From assembly GCF_009861505.1 (NCBI RefSeq), contig NZ_WTFT01000025.1:11451-75450 (forward strand): a stretch of 64,000 nt of DNA. The letters run 5' to 3'. Below the pieces are notes generated by a model. It had not been told where the DNA came from, searched no databases, and saw nothing but the letters and a program-made list of their open reading frames with translations. Below are positions 26,405 through 34,991 of the stretch, piece by piece (the stretch's first letter is position 1; each line of letters begins with the position of its first letter). This DNA comes from Pseudomonas izuensis (GTDB taxonomy: Bacteria > Pseudomonadota > Gammaproteobacteria > Pseudomonadales > Pseudomonadaceae). The translations under genes and the position numbers were made by a program.

Positions 26405-26437
26405 CCACAGCGGCGCGTGAAAGCGCGCCGGCTGTGG
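26405..26437 (+). promoter_or_regulatory. Strong intercistronic hairpin in the hydroxyproline operon
   Basis: An inverted repeat CCACAGC-GGCGCG ... CGCGCC-GGCTGTGG with a six-base loop lies between the deaminase and semialdehyde dehydrogenase genes. No T run follows. It could stabilise the upstream mRNA, act as a partial terminator or be a processing site. Confidence 0.55.
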
Positions 26438-26470
26438 GACAGGATCAACCCAAATTTTTCAGGACGCGCC

Positions 26471-28048
26471 ATGACTCTGACAGGCAACATGCTGATCGGC
26501 CAGCACGCCATTTGCGGCAGCCGCGAAGCGATCCGGGCGATCAATCCAGCCACCGACCAACCGCTCGAACCGGCCTACCCCGGCGGCACCGCCGAGCAGG
26601 TGGAACAGGCTTGCGCACTGGCCTGGGCAGCCTTCGACCGCTATCGCGAAACGCCCCTGGGCGCACGCGCCGAATTCCTCGAAGCCATTGCCGATGAAAT
26701 CGAAGCGCTGGGCGATGAGTTGATCGAACGCGCCGTGGCCGAGACAGGCCTGCCGCGCCCACGTATCCAGGGTGAACGTGGCCGCACCTGCCAACAACTG
26801 CGCACCTTCGCCCGCACAGTGCGTGCCGGCGAATGGCTGGACGTTCGCGTGGATTACGCGCAACCGCAACGCCAGCCGTTGCCACGCGCGGATCTGCGTC
26901 AGCGCCAGGTGCCGTTGGGGCCGGTGGCCGTGTTCGGCGCCAGCAATTTTCCACTGGCGTTCTCTGTCGCCGGCGGCGATACCGCTTCGGCACTGGCGGC
27001 CGGTTGCCCGGTGATCGTCAAGGCCCACGGCGCCCACCCCGGCACCAGTGAACTGGTGGGCCGTGCGGTGGCTCGTGCCGTGAAAAAATGTGATTTGCCC
27101 GAAGGCGTGTTCTCGCTGTTGTTCGGTTCCGGCCGCGAAGTGGGCATCGCCCTGGTCTGCGATCCGCGCATCAAGGCCGCGGGTTTCACCGGCTCGCGCA
27201 GCGGTGGCATCGCCTTGTGCAAGGCGGCCCAGGCGCGGCCCGAGCCGATCCCGGTGTACGCGGAAATGAGTTCGATCAACCCGGTGTTCCTGTTTCCGGC
27301 CGCCTTGCAGACTCGCGGCGAAGCGCTGGCTCAGGGCTTCGTCGCGTCCCTGACCCAGGGTGCCGGCCAGTTTTGCACCAACCCTGGCCTGATGATTGCC
27401 CGGCAAGGCCCGGCACTGGACGACTTCATCGCTGCCGCTGCCGACCTCGTCCAGCGCAGCCCCGCCCAGACCATGCTCACCCCGGGCATTTTCAACGCCT
27501 ATCAACAAGGCGTCGACGCACTGGCTGAAAACGCCCACGCGCAGCTCGTGGTGACGGGTCAAACGGGAACAGGACCGAACCAGTGCCAGGCCCATCTCTT
27601 CGTCACCCGTGCACAGGATTTTCTCGCTGACCAGCATCTTCAGGCAGAGATATTCGGCGCCGCATCGCTGATCGTGCAATGTGCCAACGACGAAGAGATC
27701 CGCCAGGTTACCGAGCATCTTGAAGGTCAACTGACCGCGACCTTGCACCTGGATGATGCCGACCTGGACCAGGCCCGGGCACTGCTGCCGACCCTGGAGC
27801 GCAAGGCCGGGCGCCTGCTGGTCAATGGCTGGCCAACAGGCGTCGAGGTATGCGACGCCATGGTCCATGGCGGCCCCTTCCCGGCCACCTCCGACCCGCG
27901 CACGACCTCGGTCGGTACCGCCGCCATCCTGCGATTCCTGCGGCCGGTCTGCTATCAGGATTTCCCGGACAGCTTGTTACCCGCCGCGCTCAAGCACGGC
28001 AACCCGCTGCTGCTGCGCCGCCTGCTCGACGGCCAGAGGGAAGCCTAG
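26471..28048 (+). CDS. lhpG: 2-oxoglutarate semialdehyde dehydrogenase (NADP+)
   Basis: A 525-residue aldehyde dehydrogenase of the alpha-ketoglutaric semialdehyde dehydrogenase branch. The nucleophile is Cys302 (GAGQFCTNPG), the general base Glu265 (VYAEMSSINP) and the cofactor-site Asn159 (GASNFPLAFS). It oxidises 2-oxoglutarate semialdehyde to 2-oxoglutarate, delivering hydroxyproline carbon to the TCA cycle. It is longer than the usual 490-residue aldehyde dehydrogenases, as expected for this branch. Four bases separate it from the next gene. Confidence 0.93.
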   Translation: MTLTGNMLIGQHAICGSREAIRAINPATDQPLEPAYPGGTAEQVEQACALAWAAFDRYRETPLGARAEFLEAIADEIEALGDELIERAVAETGLPRPRIQGERGRTCQQLRTFARTVRAGEWLDVRVDYAQPQRQPLPRADLRQRQVPLGPVAVFGASNFPLAFSVAGGDTASALAAGCPVIVKAHGAHPGTSELVGRAVARAVKKCDLPEGVFSLLFGSGREVGIALVCDPRIKAAGFTGSRSGGIALCKAAQARPEPIPVYAEMSSINPVFLFPAALQTRGEALAQGFVASLTQGAGQFCTNPGLMIARQGPALDDFIAAAADLVQRSPAQTMLTPGIFNAYQQGVDALAENAHAQLVVTGQTGTGPNQCQAHLFVTRAQDFLADQHLQAEIFGAASLIVQCANDEEIRQVTEHLEGQLTATLHLDDADLDQARALLPTLERKAGRLLVNGWPTGVEVCDAMVHGGPFPATSDPRTTSVGTAAILRFLRPVCYQDFPDSLLPAALKHGNPLLLRRLLDGQREA

Positions 28049-28052
28049 GAAC

Positions 28053-29333
28053 ATGCCTCTCACTTCAAACAATCCGCACGACCCGGCGGATATCGCCGTG
28101 ATCGGCGCCGGCATCATCGGCGTCGCCTGCGCCCTGCGGCTCGCACGCCAGGGTCGGCGGGTGGTGGTCATCGACCATCAGGACCCCGGCCAGGGCGCGT
28201 CATTCGGCAACGCCGGGCATCTGGCGACCGAGCAGGTGTTTCCCATCGCCGACCTGTCCATCCTCAAACGCCTGCCGGCGATGCTCATGGACCCAATGGG
28301 GCCTTTGCGCCTGGACTGGAAATACATGCCTCGCGCCATGCCATGGTTCATGCGTTTGTTGCTGAACCTGCGACCAGCGCCGTTCCAGCGCACCGTGGCC
28401 GGCATCCGCGCACTCAACGAAAGCAGCCTTGGCGCCTGGCAACGGCTGCTGCAAGCGATTGCCCGTGCGGACCTGCTGAAAGAGGACGGCTCGCTGCTGG
28501 TGTTCGAGCGCTCCGAATCGCGCCAGGCAATCGACGGGTTGCAGGCACGCATGCGCCAGCAAGAAGTGCCCGTTGATTTATGGCAGGCCGGGACTGTGCG
28601 CGAAATTGCCCCGAAGTTGAGCGAGCATCTTCAGGGCGGGCTGTTCTTCCCGCGCACGGGGCATTTTCTGGACCCCTACCGGGTCGTCTGCGAATTGGTC
28701 AAGGCTGCCAAGGCCAGCGGCGTGCAGTTCATCAAGCAACAGGTGGTCGACGGGCGCGTGCAGCAGGATGGCGTGTCACTGCTCACCCACCAGGGCAGCC
28801 TGGCCGCCCGCCAGGTTCTCATTGCCTGCGGCGCCCACTCCGCCCGACTCACCACCGCGCTGACCGGCAAGAAGGTGCCCTTGGACACCGAGCGCGGCTA
28901 TCACCTGATGTTGCCCCATGAACACGAGCGCCTGCCTTTCGCCGTCACCTCACTGGAGCGCAAATTCATCATGACCCCCATGGCCGATGGCCTGAGGCTG
29001 GCCGGCACCGTCGAATTCGCCGGCCTCGACAGCCCCCCGAGCATGGAGCGCGCCTGGCAGTTGCACCGATTGAGCAAAGGCCTGTTCAAGCGTGATCTGA
29101 ATGCCGAGGCTGCGACGCCGTGGATGGGGTTTCGTCCTTCGCTGCCGGATTCCCTGCCGATCATCGACAAAGTGTGCGACGGCAAGGTGTTGCTTGCGTT
29201 TGGTCATCAGCATTTGGGGCTGACTCAGGCGGCGGTGACGGCCGAGATGATCGGGCGGATGGTCTCGCCTGTGAGCGACACGGAAGTCCACGCATTGCCG
29301 GCGGTTGAGGCGTACAGGTTGAATCGGTTTTGA
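28053..29333 (+). CDS. FAD-dependent D-hydroxyproline dehydrogenase (DadA-like)
   Basis: A 426-residue FAD-dependent amino acid dehydrogenase of the DadA family. The dinucleotide-binding motif is VIGAGIIGVACAL (about 16-28), and the C-terminal FAD region GFRPSLPDSLPIID with GHQHLGLTQA closes the protein. In the hydroxyproline pathway it oxidises cis-4-hydroxy-D-proline to pyrroline-4-hydroxy-2-carboxylate. It is a single-chain form, unlike the three-subunit LhpBEF enzyme of P. aeruginosa. AGGA lies just before the ATG at 28053. Electrons probably pass to the respiratory chain. Confidence 0.92.
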   Translation: MPLTSNNPHDPADIAVIGAGIIGVACALRLARQGRRVVVIDHQDPGQGASFGNAGHLATEQVFPIADLSILKRLPAMLMDPMGPLRLDWKYMPRAMPWFMRLLLNLRPAPFQRTVAGIRALNESSLGAWQRLLQAIARADLLKEDGSLLVFERSESRQAIDGLQARMRQQEVPVDLWQAGTVREIAPKLSEHLQGGLFFPRTGHFLDPYRVVCELVKAAKASGVQFIKQQVVDGRVQQDGVSLLTHQGSLAARQVLIACGAHSARLTTALTGKKVPLDTERGYHLMLPHEHERLPFAVTSLERKFIMTPMADGLRLAGTVEFAGLDSPPSMERAWQLHRLSKGLFKRDLNAEAATPWMGFRPSLPDSLPIIDKVCDGKVLLAFGHQHLGLTQAAVTAEMIGRMVSPVSDTEVHALPAVEAYRLNRF

Positions 29334-29347
29334 GTTGATGTCGCCAT

Positions 29348-29438
29348 TGTAGGAGCTGGCTTGCCAGCGAAAGCGGATTGTCAGTCGACATTGATGTTGA
29401 CGGTGCCGCCGTCTTCGCTGGCAAGCCAGCTCCTACAG
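29348..29438. repeat. REP inverted pair (GTAGGAGCTGGCTTGCCAGCGAAAGCGG type)
   Basis: Two inverted REP units just after the stop of the hydroxyproline operon. Confidence 0.93.
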
Positions 29439-29560
29439 GGGGGGCGTGCACCGCAACTGTTCTGAAGTTCATATCTTCGCTGTCAAGCCAGCGCATACAC
29501 CTGGGGTGGCGATTACCGTCCGGCCACGCACCTTTTGTCGCCTCGATCTGACACGTTTAT

Positions 29561-29583
29561 TTTCACAATATTGATTTGTGAAA
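29561..29583. promoter_or_regulatory. Candidate operator palindrome upstream of the ABC importer operon
   Basis: A perfect inverted repeat, TTTCACAA-N7-TTGTGAAA, about 110 bases before the binding-protein start, inside an AT-rich stretch that looks like a promoter. The operon ends with an RpiR-type regulator, the natural candidate to bind here. The assignment is inferred from position. Confidence 0.55.
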
Positions 29584-29691
29584 CATTCTATGTCATTTAT
29601 ATCCCCAGGAATCTCCAGGACCGATCCACCTCCGCGGATCGGACGGCAGATTCCCGCGTCATCCAAACGCCCCCTCCAAGGAGTCAACAAT

Positions 29692-30468
29692 ATGAACAAG
29701 ACAGAACTTCTAGGTGCCCTGGCACTGTGCGCCGCAAGCTTTCTGGCACATGCCGACGAAGACAGCCTGCGTATCGGTATCGAAGCCGCCTACCCGCCCT
29801 TCTCCTTCAAGACGCCTGAGGGCAACGTCAGTGGTTTCGACTACGACATTGGCAACGCGCTGTGCGAGGAGATGAAGGTCAAATGCGAGTGGGTCATCCA
29901 GGAATTCGACGGCATGATCCCGTCGCTGAAAGTGCGCAAGATCGATGCTGTGCTGTCGTCGATGTCGATCACTGAAGACCGGATGAAGTCAGTCGACTTC
30001 AGCAAAAAGTACTACCACACGCCCGGCAAGTTCGCGATGAAGGCCGGCAACGTGATCACCGATCCGCAGGTCGATCTCAAAGGCAAGAAACTCGGCGTGC
30101 AACGTTCCTCGACCTACGACCGTTTCGCCACCGAGCAGCTTGAGAAAGCCGGCGTCGAGGTGGTGCGCTACGGCTCGCAAAATGAAGCCTTCCTCGATCT
30201 GGCATCAGGTCGCCTGGATGCCACGCTCGCCGACATCGTCAACACCGATGAGAGTTTTATCAAAACACCTTTGGGCAAAGGGTTCGCCCTGACAGGGCCG
30301 GACATCAACGACCCGAAATACTTCGGCAGAGGCGCCGGGATCGCGGTGCGCAAAGGCGACAGCGCGAACGTTGCGCGCCTGAGTGCCGCAATCGACGCCA
30401 TCCGCGCCAATGGCAAGTACCAGCAAGTAATGGCCAAGTACTTCGCCTTCGATATCTACGGCGAATAA
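29692..30468 (+). CDS. Periplasmic polar amino acid binding protein
   Basis: A 258-residue solute-binding protein of the HisJ/ArgT family with an N-terminal signal peptide (cleavage near residue 20, after LAHA). The fold begins LRIGIEAAYPPFSFKTPEG, and the amino-acid carboxylate-binding signature is seen around DAVLSSMSITEDRMKSVDFS. AAGGAGTCAACAAT precedes the ATG. First gene of a five-gene importer operon with an RpiR gene behind it. Closest to cationic or opine-type amino acid receptors by appearance, but the ligand cannot be read from the sequence. Confidence 0.93.
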   Translation: MNKTELLGALALCAASFLAHADEDSLRIGIEAAYPPFSFKTPEGNVSGFDYDIGNALCEEMKVKCEWVIQEFDGMIPSLKVRKIDAVLSSMSITEDRMKSVDFSKKYYHTPGKFAMKAGNVITDPQVDLKGKKLGVQRSSTYDRFATEQLEKAGVEVVRYGSQNEAFLDLASGRLDATLADIVNTDESFIKTPLGKGFALTGPDINDPKYFGRGAGIAVRKGDSANVARLSAAIDAIRANGKYQQVMAKYFAFDIYGE

Positions 30469-30559
30469 GCCTTTACCCGAAACCCTGGCGCCGGCACTGG
30501 CGGGCGTCACTTACGGCTTGTCTCGCGCGCCTCCCGGCGCTCGCCTGAGGAACTTCATC

Positions 30560-31249
30560 ATGCTACACGGCTACGGATCGAGCATTCTCGATGGCGCCTG
30601 GCTGACCATTAACCTGGCCCTGATCTCCATGGCCATGGCGATTGCCCTGGGCCTGATCGGCGCCGCCTTTCGTTTGTCACCGTTCAAATGGCTGGCGTTG
30701 CTGGGCGAAGGTTATACCACCCTGATTCGCGGTATTCCTGACCTGGTGTTGATCCTGCTGATCTTCTACGGCGGCCAGGATCTGGTGAACCGCATCGCCC
30801 TGGCCCTGGGTTACACCCGCTACTTCGACATCAATCCCTTTATTGCCGGCGTCTGCACCATGGGCTTCATTTTTGGTGCCTACCTCTCGGAAACCTTTCG
30901 TGGCGCCTTTATGGCGATTCCTAAAGGCCAGGGCGAGGCCGGCGCGGCTTATGGCATGAGTGGCGTTCAGGTGTTCTGGCGGATCCTGGTGCCGCAGATG
31001 ATCCGTTTCGCCATTCCCGGGTTCACCAACAACTGGTTGGTGCTGACCAAATCCACCGCGCTGATCTCGGTGATCGGCTTGCAGGACATGATGTTCAAAG
31101 CCAAGAACGCAGCGGACGCCACCCATGAACCGTTCACGTTTTTCCTCGCGGTCGCCGCGCTCTACTTGATGCTGACCAGCGTGTCATTGCTGGTCCTGCG
31201 CTATCTGGAAAAACACTACTCGGTCGGCGTCAAAGCCGCCGAACTGTAA
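30560..31249 (+). CDS. Amino acid ABC transporter permease (HisQ-like)
   Basis: A 229-residue inner-membrane permease with about five helices. The EAA-type coupling loop is EAGAAYGMSGVQVFWRILVPQ (about 134-154). It starts at ATG 30560 after TGAGGAACTTC. It pairs with the next gene as HisQ/HisM-type heterodimer. Confidence 0.93.
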   Translation: MLHGYGSSILDGAWLTINLALISMAMAIALGLIGAAFRLSPFKWLALLGEGYTTLIRGIPDLVLILLIFYGGQDLVNRIALALGYTRYFDINPFIAGVCTMGFIFGAYLSETFRGAFMAIPKGQGEAGAAYGMSGVQVFWRILVPQMIRFAIPGFTNNWLVLTKSTALISVIGLQDMMFKAKNAADATHEPFTFFLAVAALYLMLTSVSLLVLRYLEKHYSVGVKAAEL

Positions 31250-31262
31250 CCGGGAGCCCCCC

Positions 31263-31961
31263 ATGATTCTCGACTACAACCTGATCTGGGAAAACCTGCC
31301 GCTGTATTTCAGTGGCGCCCTGGTGACCCTGAAAGTGCTGCTGATTTCCCTGGCGGTTGGCCTGGTACTGGCGATTCCGTTGGCGCTGATGCGGGTATCC
31401 CGGTCGCCGCTGATCAACTTCCCGGCCTGGCTCTACACCTACGTGATTCGCGGCACGCCGATGCTGGTGCAATTGTTCCTGATCTACTACGGGTTGGCGC
31501 AGTTCGAAGCGGTGCGCCAAAGCGTGCTCTGGCCTTACCTGTCCAGTGCCACCTTTTGCGCCTGCCTGGCCTTCGCGATCAACACCAGTGCCTACAGCGC
31601 GGAACTCCTGGCCGGCAGCCTGAAGTCCACGGCCCACGGCGAGATCGAAGCCGCCAAAGCCATGGGCATGTCGCGCTTGACCTTGTACCGCCGCATTCTC
31701 CTGCCGTCAGCCTTGCGCCGGGCGCTGCCGCAGTACAGCAACGAAGTGCTGATGATGCTGCAGACCACCAGCCTGGCGTCGATCGTCACGCTGATCGATA
31801 TCACCGGGGCCGCGCGAACCGTCAGCTCGCGGTTCTATCTGCCCTTCGAGGCGTTCATCACCGCCGGCCTTATCTACCTGGCCCTGACCTTCATCCTGGT
31901 TCGCCTGTTCAAGCTGGCCGAGCGCCGCTGGCTGGCCTATCTGGCACCGCGCAAGCACTAA
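31263..31961 (+). CDS. Amino acid ABC transporter permease (HisM-like)
   Basis: A 232-residue permease with about five helices. The coupling loop is EIEAAKAMGMSRLTLYRRIL (about 127-147). It begins 13 bases after the HisQ-like stop and ends 8 bases before the deacylase gene. Together with the previous gene it forms the membrane channel of the importer. Confidence 0.93.
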   Translation: MILDYNLIWENLPLYFSGALVTLKVLLISLAVGLVLAIPLALMRVSRSPLINFPAWLYTYVIRGTPMLVQLFLIYYGLAQFEAVRQSVLWPYLSSATFCACLAFAINTSAYSAELLAGSLKSTAHGEIEAAKAMGMSRLTLYRRILLPSALRRALPQYSNEVLMMLQTTSLASIVTLIDITGAARTVSSRFYLPFEAFITAGLIYLALTFILVRLFKLAERRWLAYLAPRKH

Positions 31962-31969
31962 GGAGCTTT

Positions 31970-33082
31970 ATGAAGCACATTCAATATCTCTTGCCGTGGA
32001 GTGCCTCCGGCACGGAACGAAAGCTCACCGTGTTTCGTTTTGGCAGCGGGCCGCGCAAGGCCTACATCCAGGCCTCGTTGCATGCCGACGAGCTGCCGGG
32101 AATGCGCGTCGCCGTCGAGCTCAAGCGCCACTTGCAAGCGCTGGAAGAACAAGGTCGCCTGACCGGTGTGATCGAGTTGGTGCCGATGGCCAATCCAATC
32201 GGTATCGCACAAATGTTCCAGGCCACTCATCAAGGTCGTTTCGAGTTCTCCAGCGGGAAGAATTTCAACCGCGACTTTCCGGAGCTCGCCGAAGCCGTAG
32301 TGCCGATGCTGGAAGGTCGCCTGGGAGACGATGCCGACACCAACATCACGCTGATTCGCCGCGCCATGAGCGACGCCCTCGCAAACCTGTCGCCGCCGAC
32401 ATCGGAACTCGATGGCCTGCGGCGCCTGCTGATGCAGCATGCCTGTGATGCCGATGTGGTGCTGGACCTGCACTGCGACTTCGAGTCGATCATGCTGCTG
32501 TATGCGATGCCGCAAAACTGGTCGCGCTTGCACTCATTGGCAGCCCGTCTTGGTGCCGGCGTTGCCCTGCTGGCCGAGGCCGCCGGAGGCAGCGCCTTCG
32601 ATGAAGCCTGCGCCATTCCCTGGCAGCACCTGGCCGATCGCTTTCCTGAGGCCAATATTCCGCTGGCGTGCGTCGCCACCACGATCGAATTGCGCGGCAT
32701 GGCTGACACCGAACGCGAGCAATGCGTCGACAGTGCGCAGGCCATTCTCGGCTATCTCGCCGAGCAAGGCCTGATCAGCGGTGACTGGCCCGCCGCGCCA
32801 CCCAGTCGTTGTGAAGCGACACCATTCGCCGGCGCCCAATACGCCTATGCACCGCACCCAGGGGTGGTGAGTTATCTGCAACCGTTGGGCGCCCGCGTAA
32901 AGGTCGGCGATCCGCTGTTCGAAGTGATTGATCCGCTGACCGATCAGCACAGCGTGGTGAACGCCAGCACCGACGGCATCCTGTATGCCCGCGAACGCCT
33001 GCGCTTCGCCCAGCCCGGTTTGTGGCTGGCCAAAGTGGCCGGCAGTACCCCCATTCGCCAAGGCCGCTTGCTCAGCGACTGA
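31970..33082 (+). CDS. Succinylglutamate desuccinylase/aspartoacylase-family deacylase
   Basis: A 370-residue zinc deacylase of the AstE/aspartoacylase branch of the M14 fold. Metal ligands His38 and Glu41 (ASLHADELPGM) and His168 (VVLDLHCDFES) are present, together with the substrate-binding NFNRDFPE (98-105). The C-terminal third contains a beta-barrel domain with PLGARVKVGDPLFEV, similar to lipoyl/biotinyl folds seen in family members. Its insertion between the permease and ATPase genes suggests that the importer brings in an N-acyl amino acid which this enzyme cleaves. AGGAG lies just before the ATG. Confidence 0.9.
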   Translation: MKHIQYLLPWSASGTERKLTVFRFGSGPRKAYIQASLHADELPGMRVAVELKRHLQALEEQGRLTGVIELVPMANPIGIAQMFQATHQGRFEFSSGKNFNRDFPELAEAVVPMLEGRLGDDADTNITLIRRAMSDALANLSPPTSELDGLRRLLMQHACDADVVLDLHCDFESIMLLYAMPQNWSRLHSLAARLGAGVALLAEAAGGSAFDEACAIPWQHLADRFPEANIPLACVATTIELRGMADTEREQCVDSAQAILGYLAEQGLISGDWPAAPPSRCEATPFAGAQYAYAPHPGVVSYLQPLGARVKVGDPLFEVIDPLTDQHSVVNASTDGILYARERLRFAQPGLWLAKVAGSTPIRQGRLLSD

Positions 33083-33100
33083 TTCCAGAGAGTTGAAACC

Positions 33101-33865
33101 ATGTACAAACTTGAAATTCAGGACCTTCACAAAAGCTACGGCAGCCACGAAGTACTCAAGGGCGTGTCCCTGGAGGCGAAAGCCGGTGATGTCATCAGCA
33201 TCATCGGTTCCAGCGGATCAGGCAAAAGCACCTTCCTGCGCTGCATCAACCTGCTGGAGCAGCCCAACTCAGGCAATATCGTGCTCAATGGCGAACAGCT
33301 CAAATTGGTGACCAACAAGCTCGGCGGGCTCAAGGCGGCCGAACCCAAGCAGTTGCAACGCATGCGTTCGCGATTGTCGATGGTGTTTCAGCACTTCAAC
33401 CTCTGGTCGCACATGAGTGCCCTTGAAAACGTCATGGAAGCGCCGGTGCACGTCCTGGGTATCAGTAAAAAAGAGGCGCGGGAAAAAGCCGAGCACTACC
33501 TGAACAAAGTCGGCGTAGCGCACCGCAAGGATGCCTGGCCGGCGCATATGTCTGGGGGTGAACAACAGCGGGTGGCCATTGCCCGTGCATTGGCCATGGA
33601 ACCTGAAGTGATGTTGTTCGACGAACCGACGTCGGCGCTCGACCCCGAGCTGGTCGGCGAAGTGCTTAAAGTCATGCAGGACCTGGCACTCGAAGGACGC
33701 ACCATGGTGGTCGTGACCCACGAAATGGGTTTTGCACGGGAGGTGTCGAATCAGTTGGTGTTCCTGCATAAAGGCCAGGTCGAAGAGCGCGGCGATCCGC
33801 GCGAAGTGCTGGTTAAACCGCAGTCCGAACGCCTCCAGCAGTTTCTGTCCGGCAGCTTGAAATAA
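33101..33865 (+). CDS. Amino acid ABC transporter ATPase (HisP-like)
   Basis: A 254-residue ATPase of the HisP/GlnQ type. Walker A GSSGSGKST at about 36-44, signature MSGGEQQRVAIARA near 150, Walker B VMLFDEPTSALD, and the switch histidine in VVTHEMGFA. It contains the short HisP-specific insertion after the first strand (VTNKLGGLKAAEPKQLQRMR). Energy subunit for the preceding permeases. Confidence 0.95.
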   Translation: MYKLEIQDLHKSYGSHEVLKGVSLEAKAGDVISIIGSSGSGKSTFLRCINLLEQPNSGNIVLNGEQLKLVTNKLGGLKAAEPKQLQRMRSRLSMVFQHFNLWSHMSALENVMEAPVHVLGISKKEAREKAEHYLNKVGVAHRKDAWPAHMSGGEQQRVAIARALAMEPEVMLFDEPTSALDPELVGEVLKVMQDLALEGRTMVVVTHEMGFAREVSNQLVFLHKGQVEERGDPREVLVKPQSERLQQFLSGSLK

Positions 33866-33892
33866 CCTTACACTCCAGCCAACGCAAAACCC

Positions 33893-33919
33893 CGTGGGAA
33901 CGCCGCCCGCACGCTCCCA
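33893..33919 (+). terminator. Hairpin after the importer genes
   Basis: GTGGGAACG ... CGCTCCCAC forms an imperfect stem between the ATPase gene and the RpiR gene. It ends in the CTCCCACAGG typical of REP ends, so it may be a shortened REP rather than a true terminator. No T run follows. Confidence 0.45.
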
Positions 33920-33977
33920 CAGGTTATGCGTCCACCCCCCGCCCCTTTTCCAACCCTCAGGAAGTGTTGAACCGGAT

Positions 33978-34886
33978 ATGCCGACCCCTTCGAAAGACAC
34001 CACGGTCTATGCCGCGCCAGTGATGCGCAAACTCGCGGAAATCGTTCCCGATTTACCGCCGTCACTGCGCAAGGTGGCGGATTTTATCCTGCGTCACCCG
34101 CTCAGGGCCGCGACGCTGACTATCGAAGAAATGGCCCATGAAACATCCACCTCACCAGCAGCGGTGAATCGTTTGGCCAAGGCGCTGAACCTGGGTGGCT
34201 ACACCGGCATGAAGGCCGAACTGGTAGCGACGTTGCAACAGATGGTGTCGCCGGTGGACAAACTGCGCAACGAACTGGCGCATCGCCCTGGCGGCGCTTT
34301 TGGCCTGCATGAGCAAATTCAGAGCGCCACCAGCAACCTCGCCACCGCGGCGACGAACAACCATGCAGACACCTTCGAAGCATTCGTCACCCGCCTGATC
34401 AACGCTCGCAAAATCTACATCCTGGGTTTTGGCAACAGTGTCTACTTCGCCGGCCTCGCCGCCTCGACCCTGATGCCGTTCTGTGCGGACGCCACGGCCA
34501 TCAGCATGGAGGGCGGCAACGAAAACGCCGCTTACCGTCTGGCCGCCATCACCGATCAGGACGTATTGCTGGCGATTTCCCTGCCACGCTATTCCCTCGA
34601 CACCCTGCAACTCGCACGTTTTGCCAATGAACGCGGCGCCTCGGTGTTGGCAATCACCGACTCACCCGCATCGCCTCTCACCGGCATTGCCGAACACGTG
34701 CTGTTTGCCCCCGCCGATCATCCGGTCATGACCAGCTCCAACATTGCCGTCCTCGCATTGATCGAAGGACTGGTGGCGGGTGTGATGGCGCGCAATAAAG
34801 AGGCCGTCAAACTTGCAACGGAGTTGACTGAAAGCGTGATGTCTTACTTGCATATTCCCTCCAGCGGTAAACCACCGAAGAAGTAA
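33978..34886 (+). CDS. MurR/RpiR-family transcriptional regulator
   Basis: A 302-residue regulator with an N-terminal HTH_6 domain (about 15-90, with LTIEEMAHETSTSPAAVNRLAKALN) and a C-terminal SIS sugar-phosphate-type domain (about 125-260, with IYILGFGNSVYFAGLAASTL). Length is normal. It closes the ABC importer operon and is likely to control it, perhaps through the TTTCACAA palindrome at 29,561. RpiR proteins next to amino acid importers are known among Pseudomonas amino sugar and amino acid loci; the ligand is unknown. Confidence 0.9.
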   Translation: MPTPSKDTTVYAAPVMRKLAEIVPDLPPSLRKVADFILRHPLRAATLTIEEMAHETSTSPAAVNRLAKALNLGGYTGMKAELVATLQQMVSPVDKLRNELAHRPGGAFGLHEQIQSATSNLATAATNNHADTFEAFVTRLINARKIYILGFGNSVYFAGLAASTLMPFCADATAISMEGGNENAAYRLAAITDQDVLLAISLPRYSLDTLQLARFANERGASVLAITDSPASPLTGIAEHVLFAPADHPVMTSSNIAVLALIEGLVAGVMARNKEAVKLATELTESVMSYLHIPSSGKPPKK

Positions 34887-34899
34887 TGCTTCCTCTACC

Positions 34900-34990
34900 T
34901 GTAGGAGCCGGCTTGCTGGCGATCGCGGTGGATCAGACACTGCCTTGTTGGCCGGGATGTCGTCTTCGCCGGCAAGCCGGCTCCTGCAGG
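34900..34990. repeat. REP inverted pair (GTAGGAGCCGGCTTGC type), last in the window
   Basis: The right arm has a substitution (CTCCTGCAGG). It is the last REP seen; none was found in the remaining 29 kb. Confidence 0.9.
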
Positions 34991-34991
34991 G

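Noticed and set aside
24450..26408. A 652-codon leftward open frame across the epimerase and deaminase genes
   Set aside because: It is antisense to two clearly recognised enzymes with catalytic residues; long antisense frames are common in high-GC DNA, and this one has no known domain.
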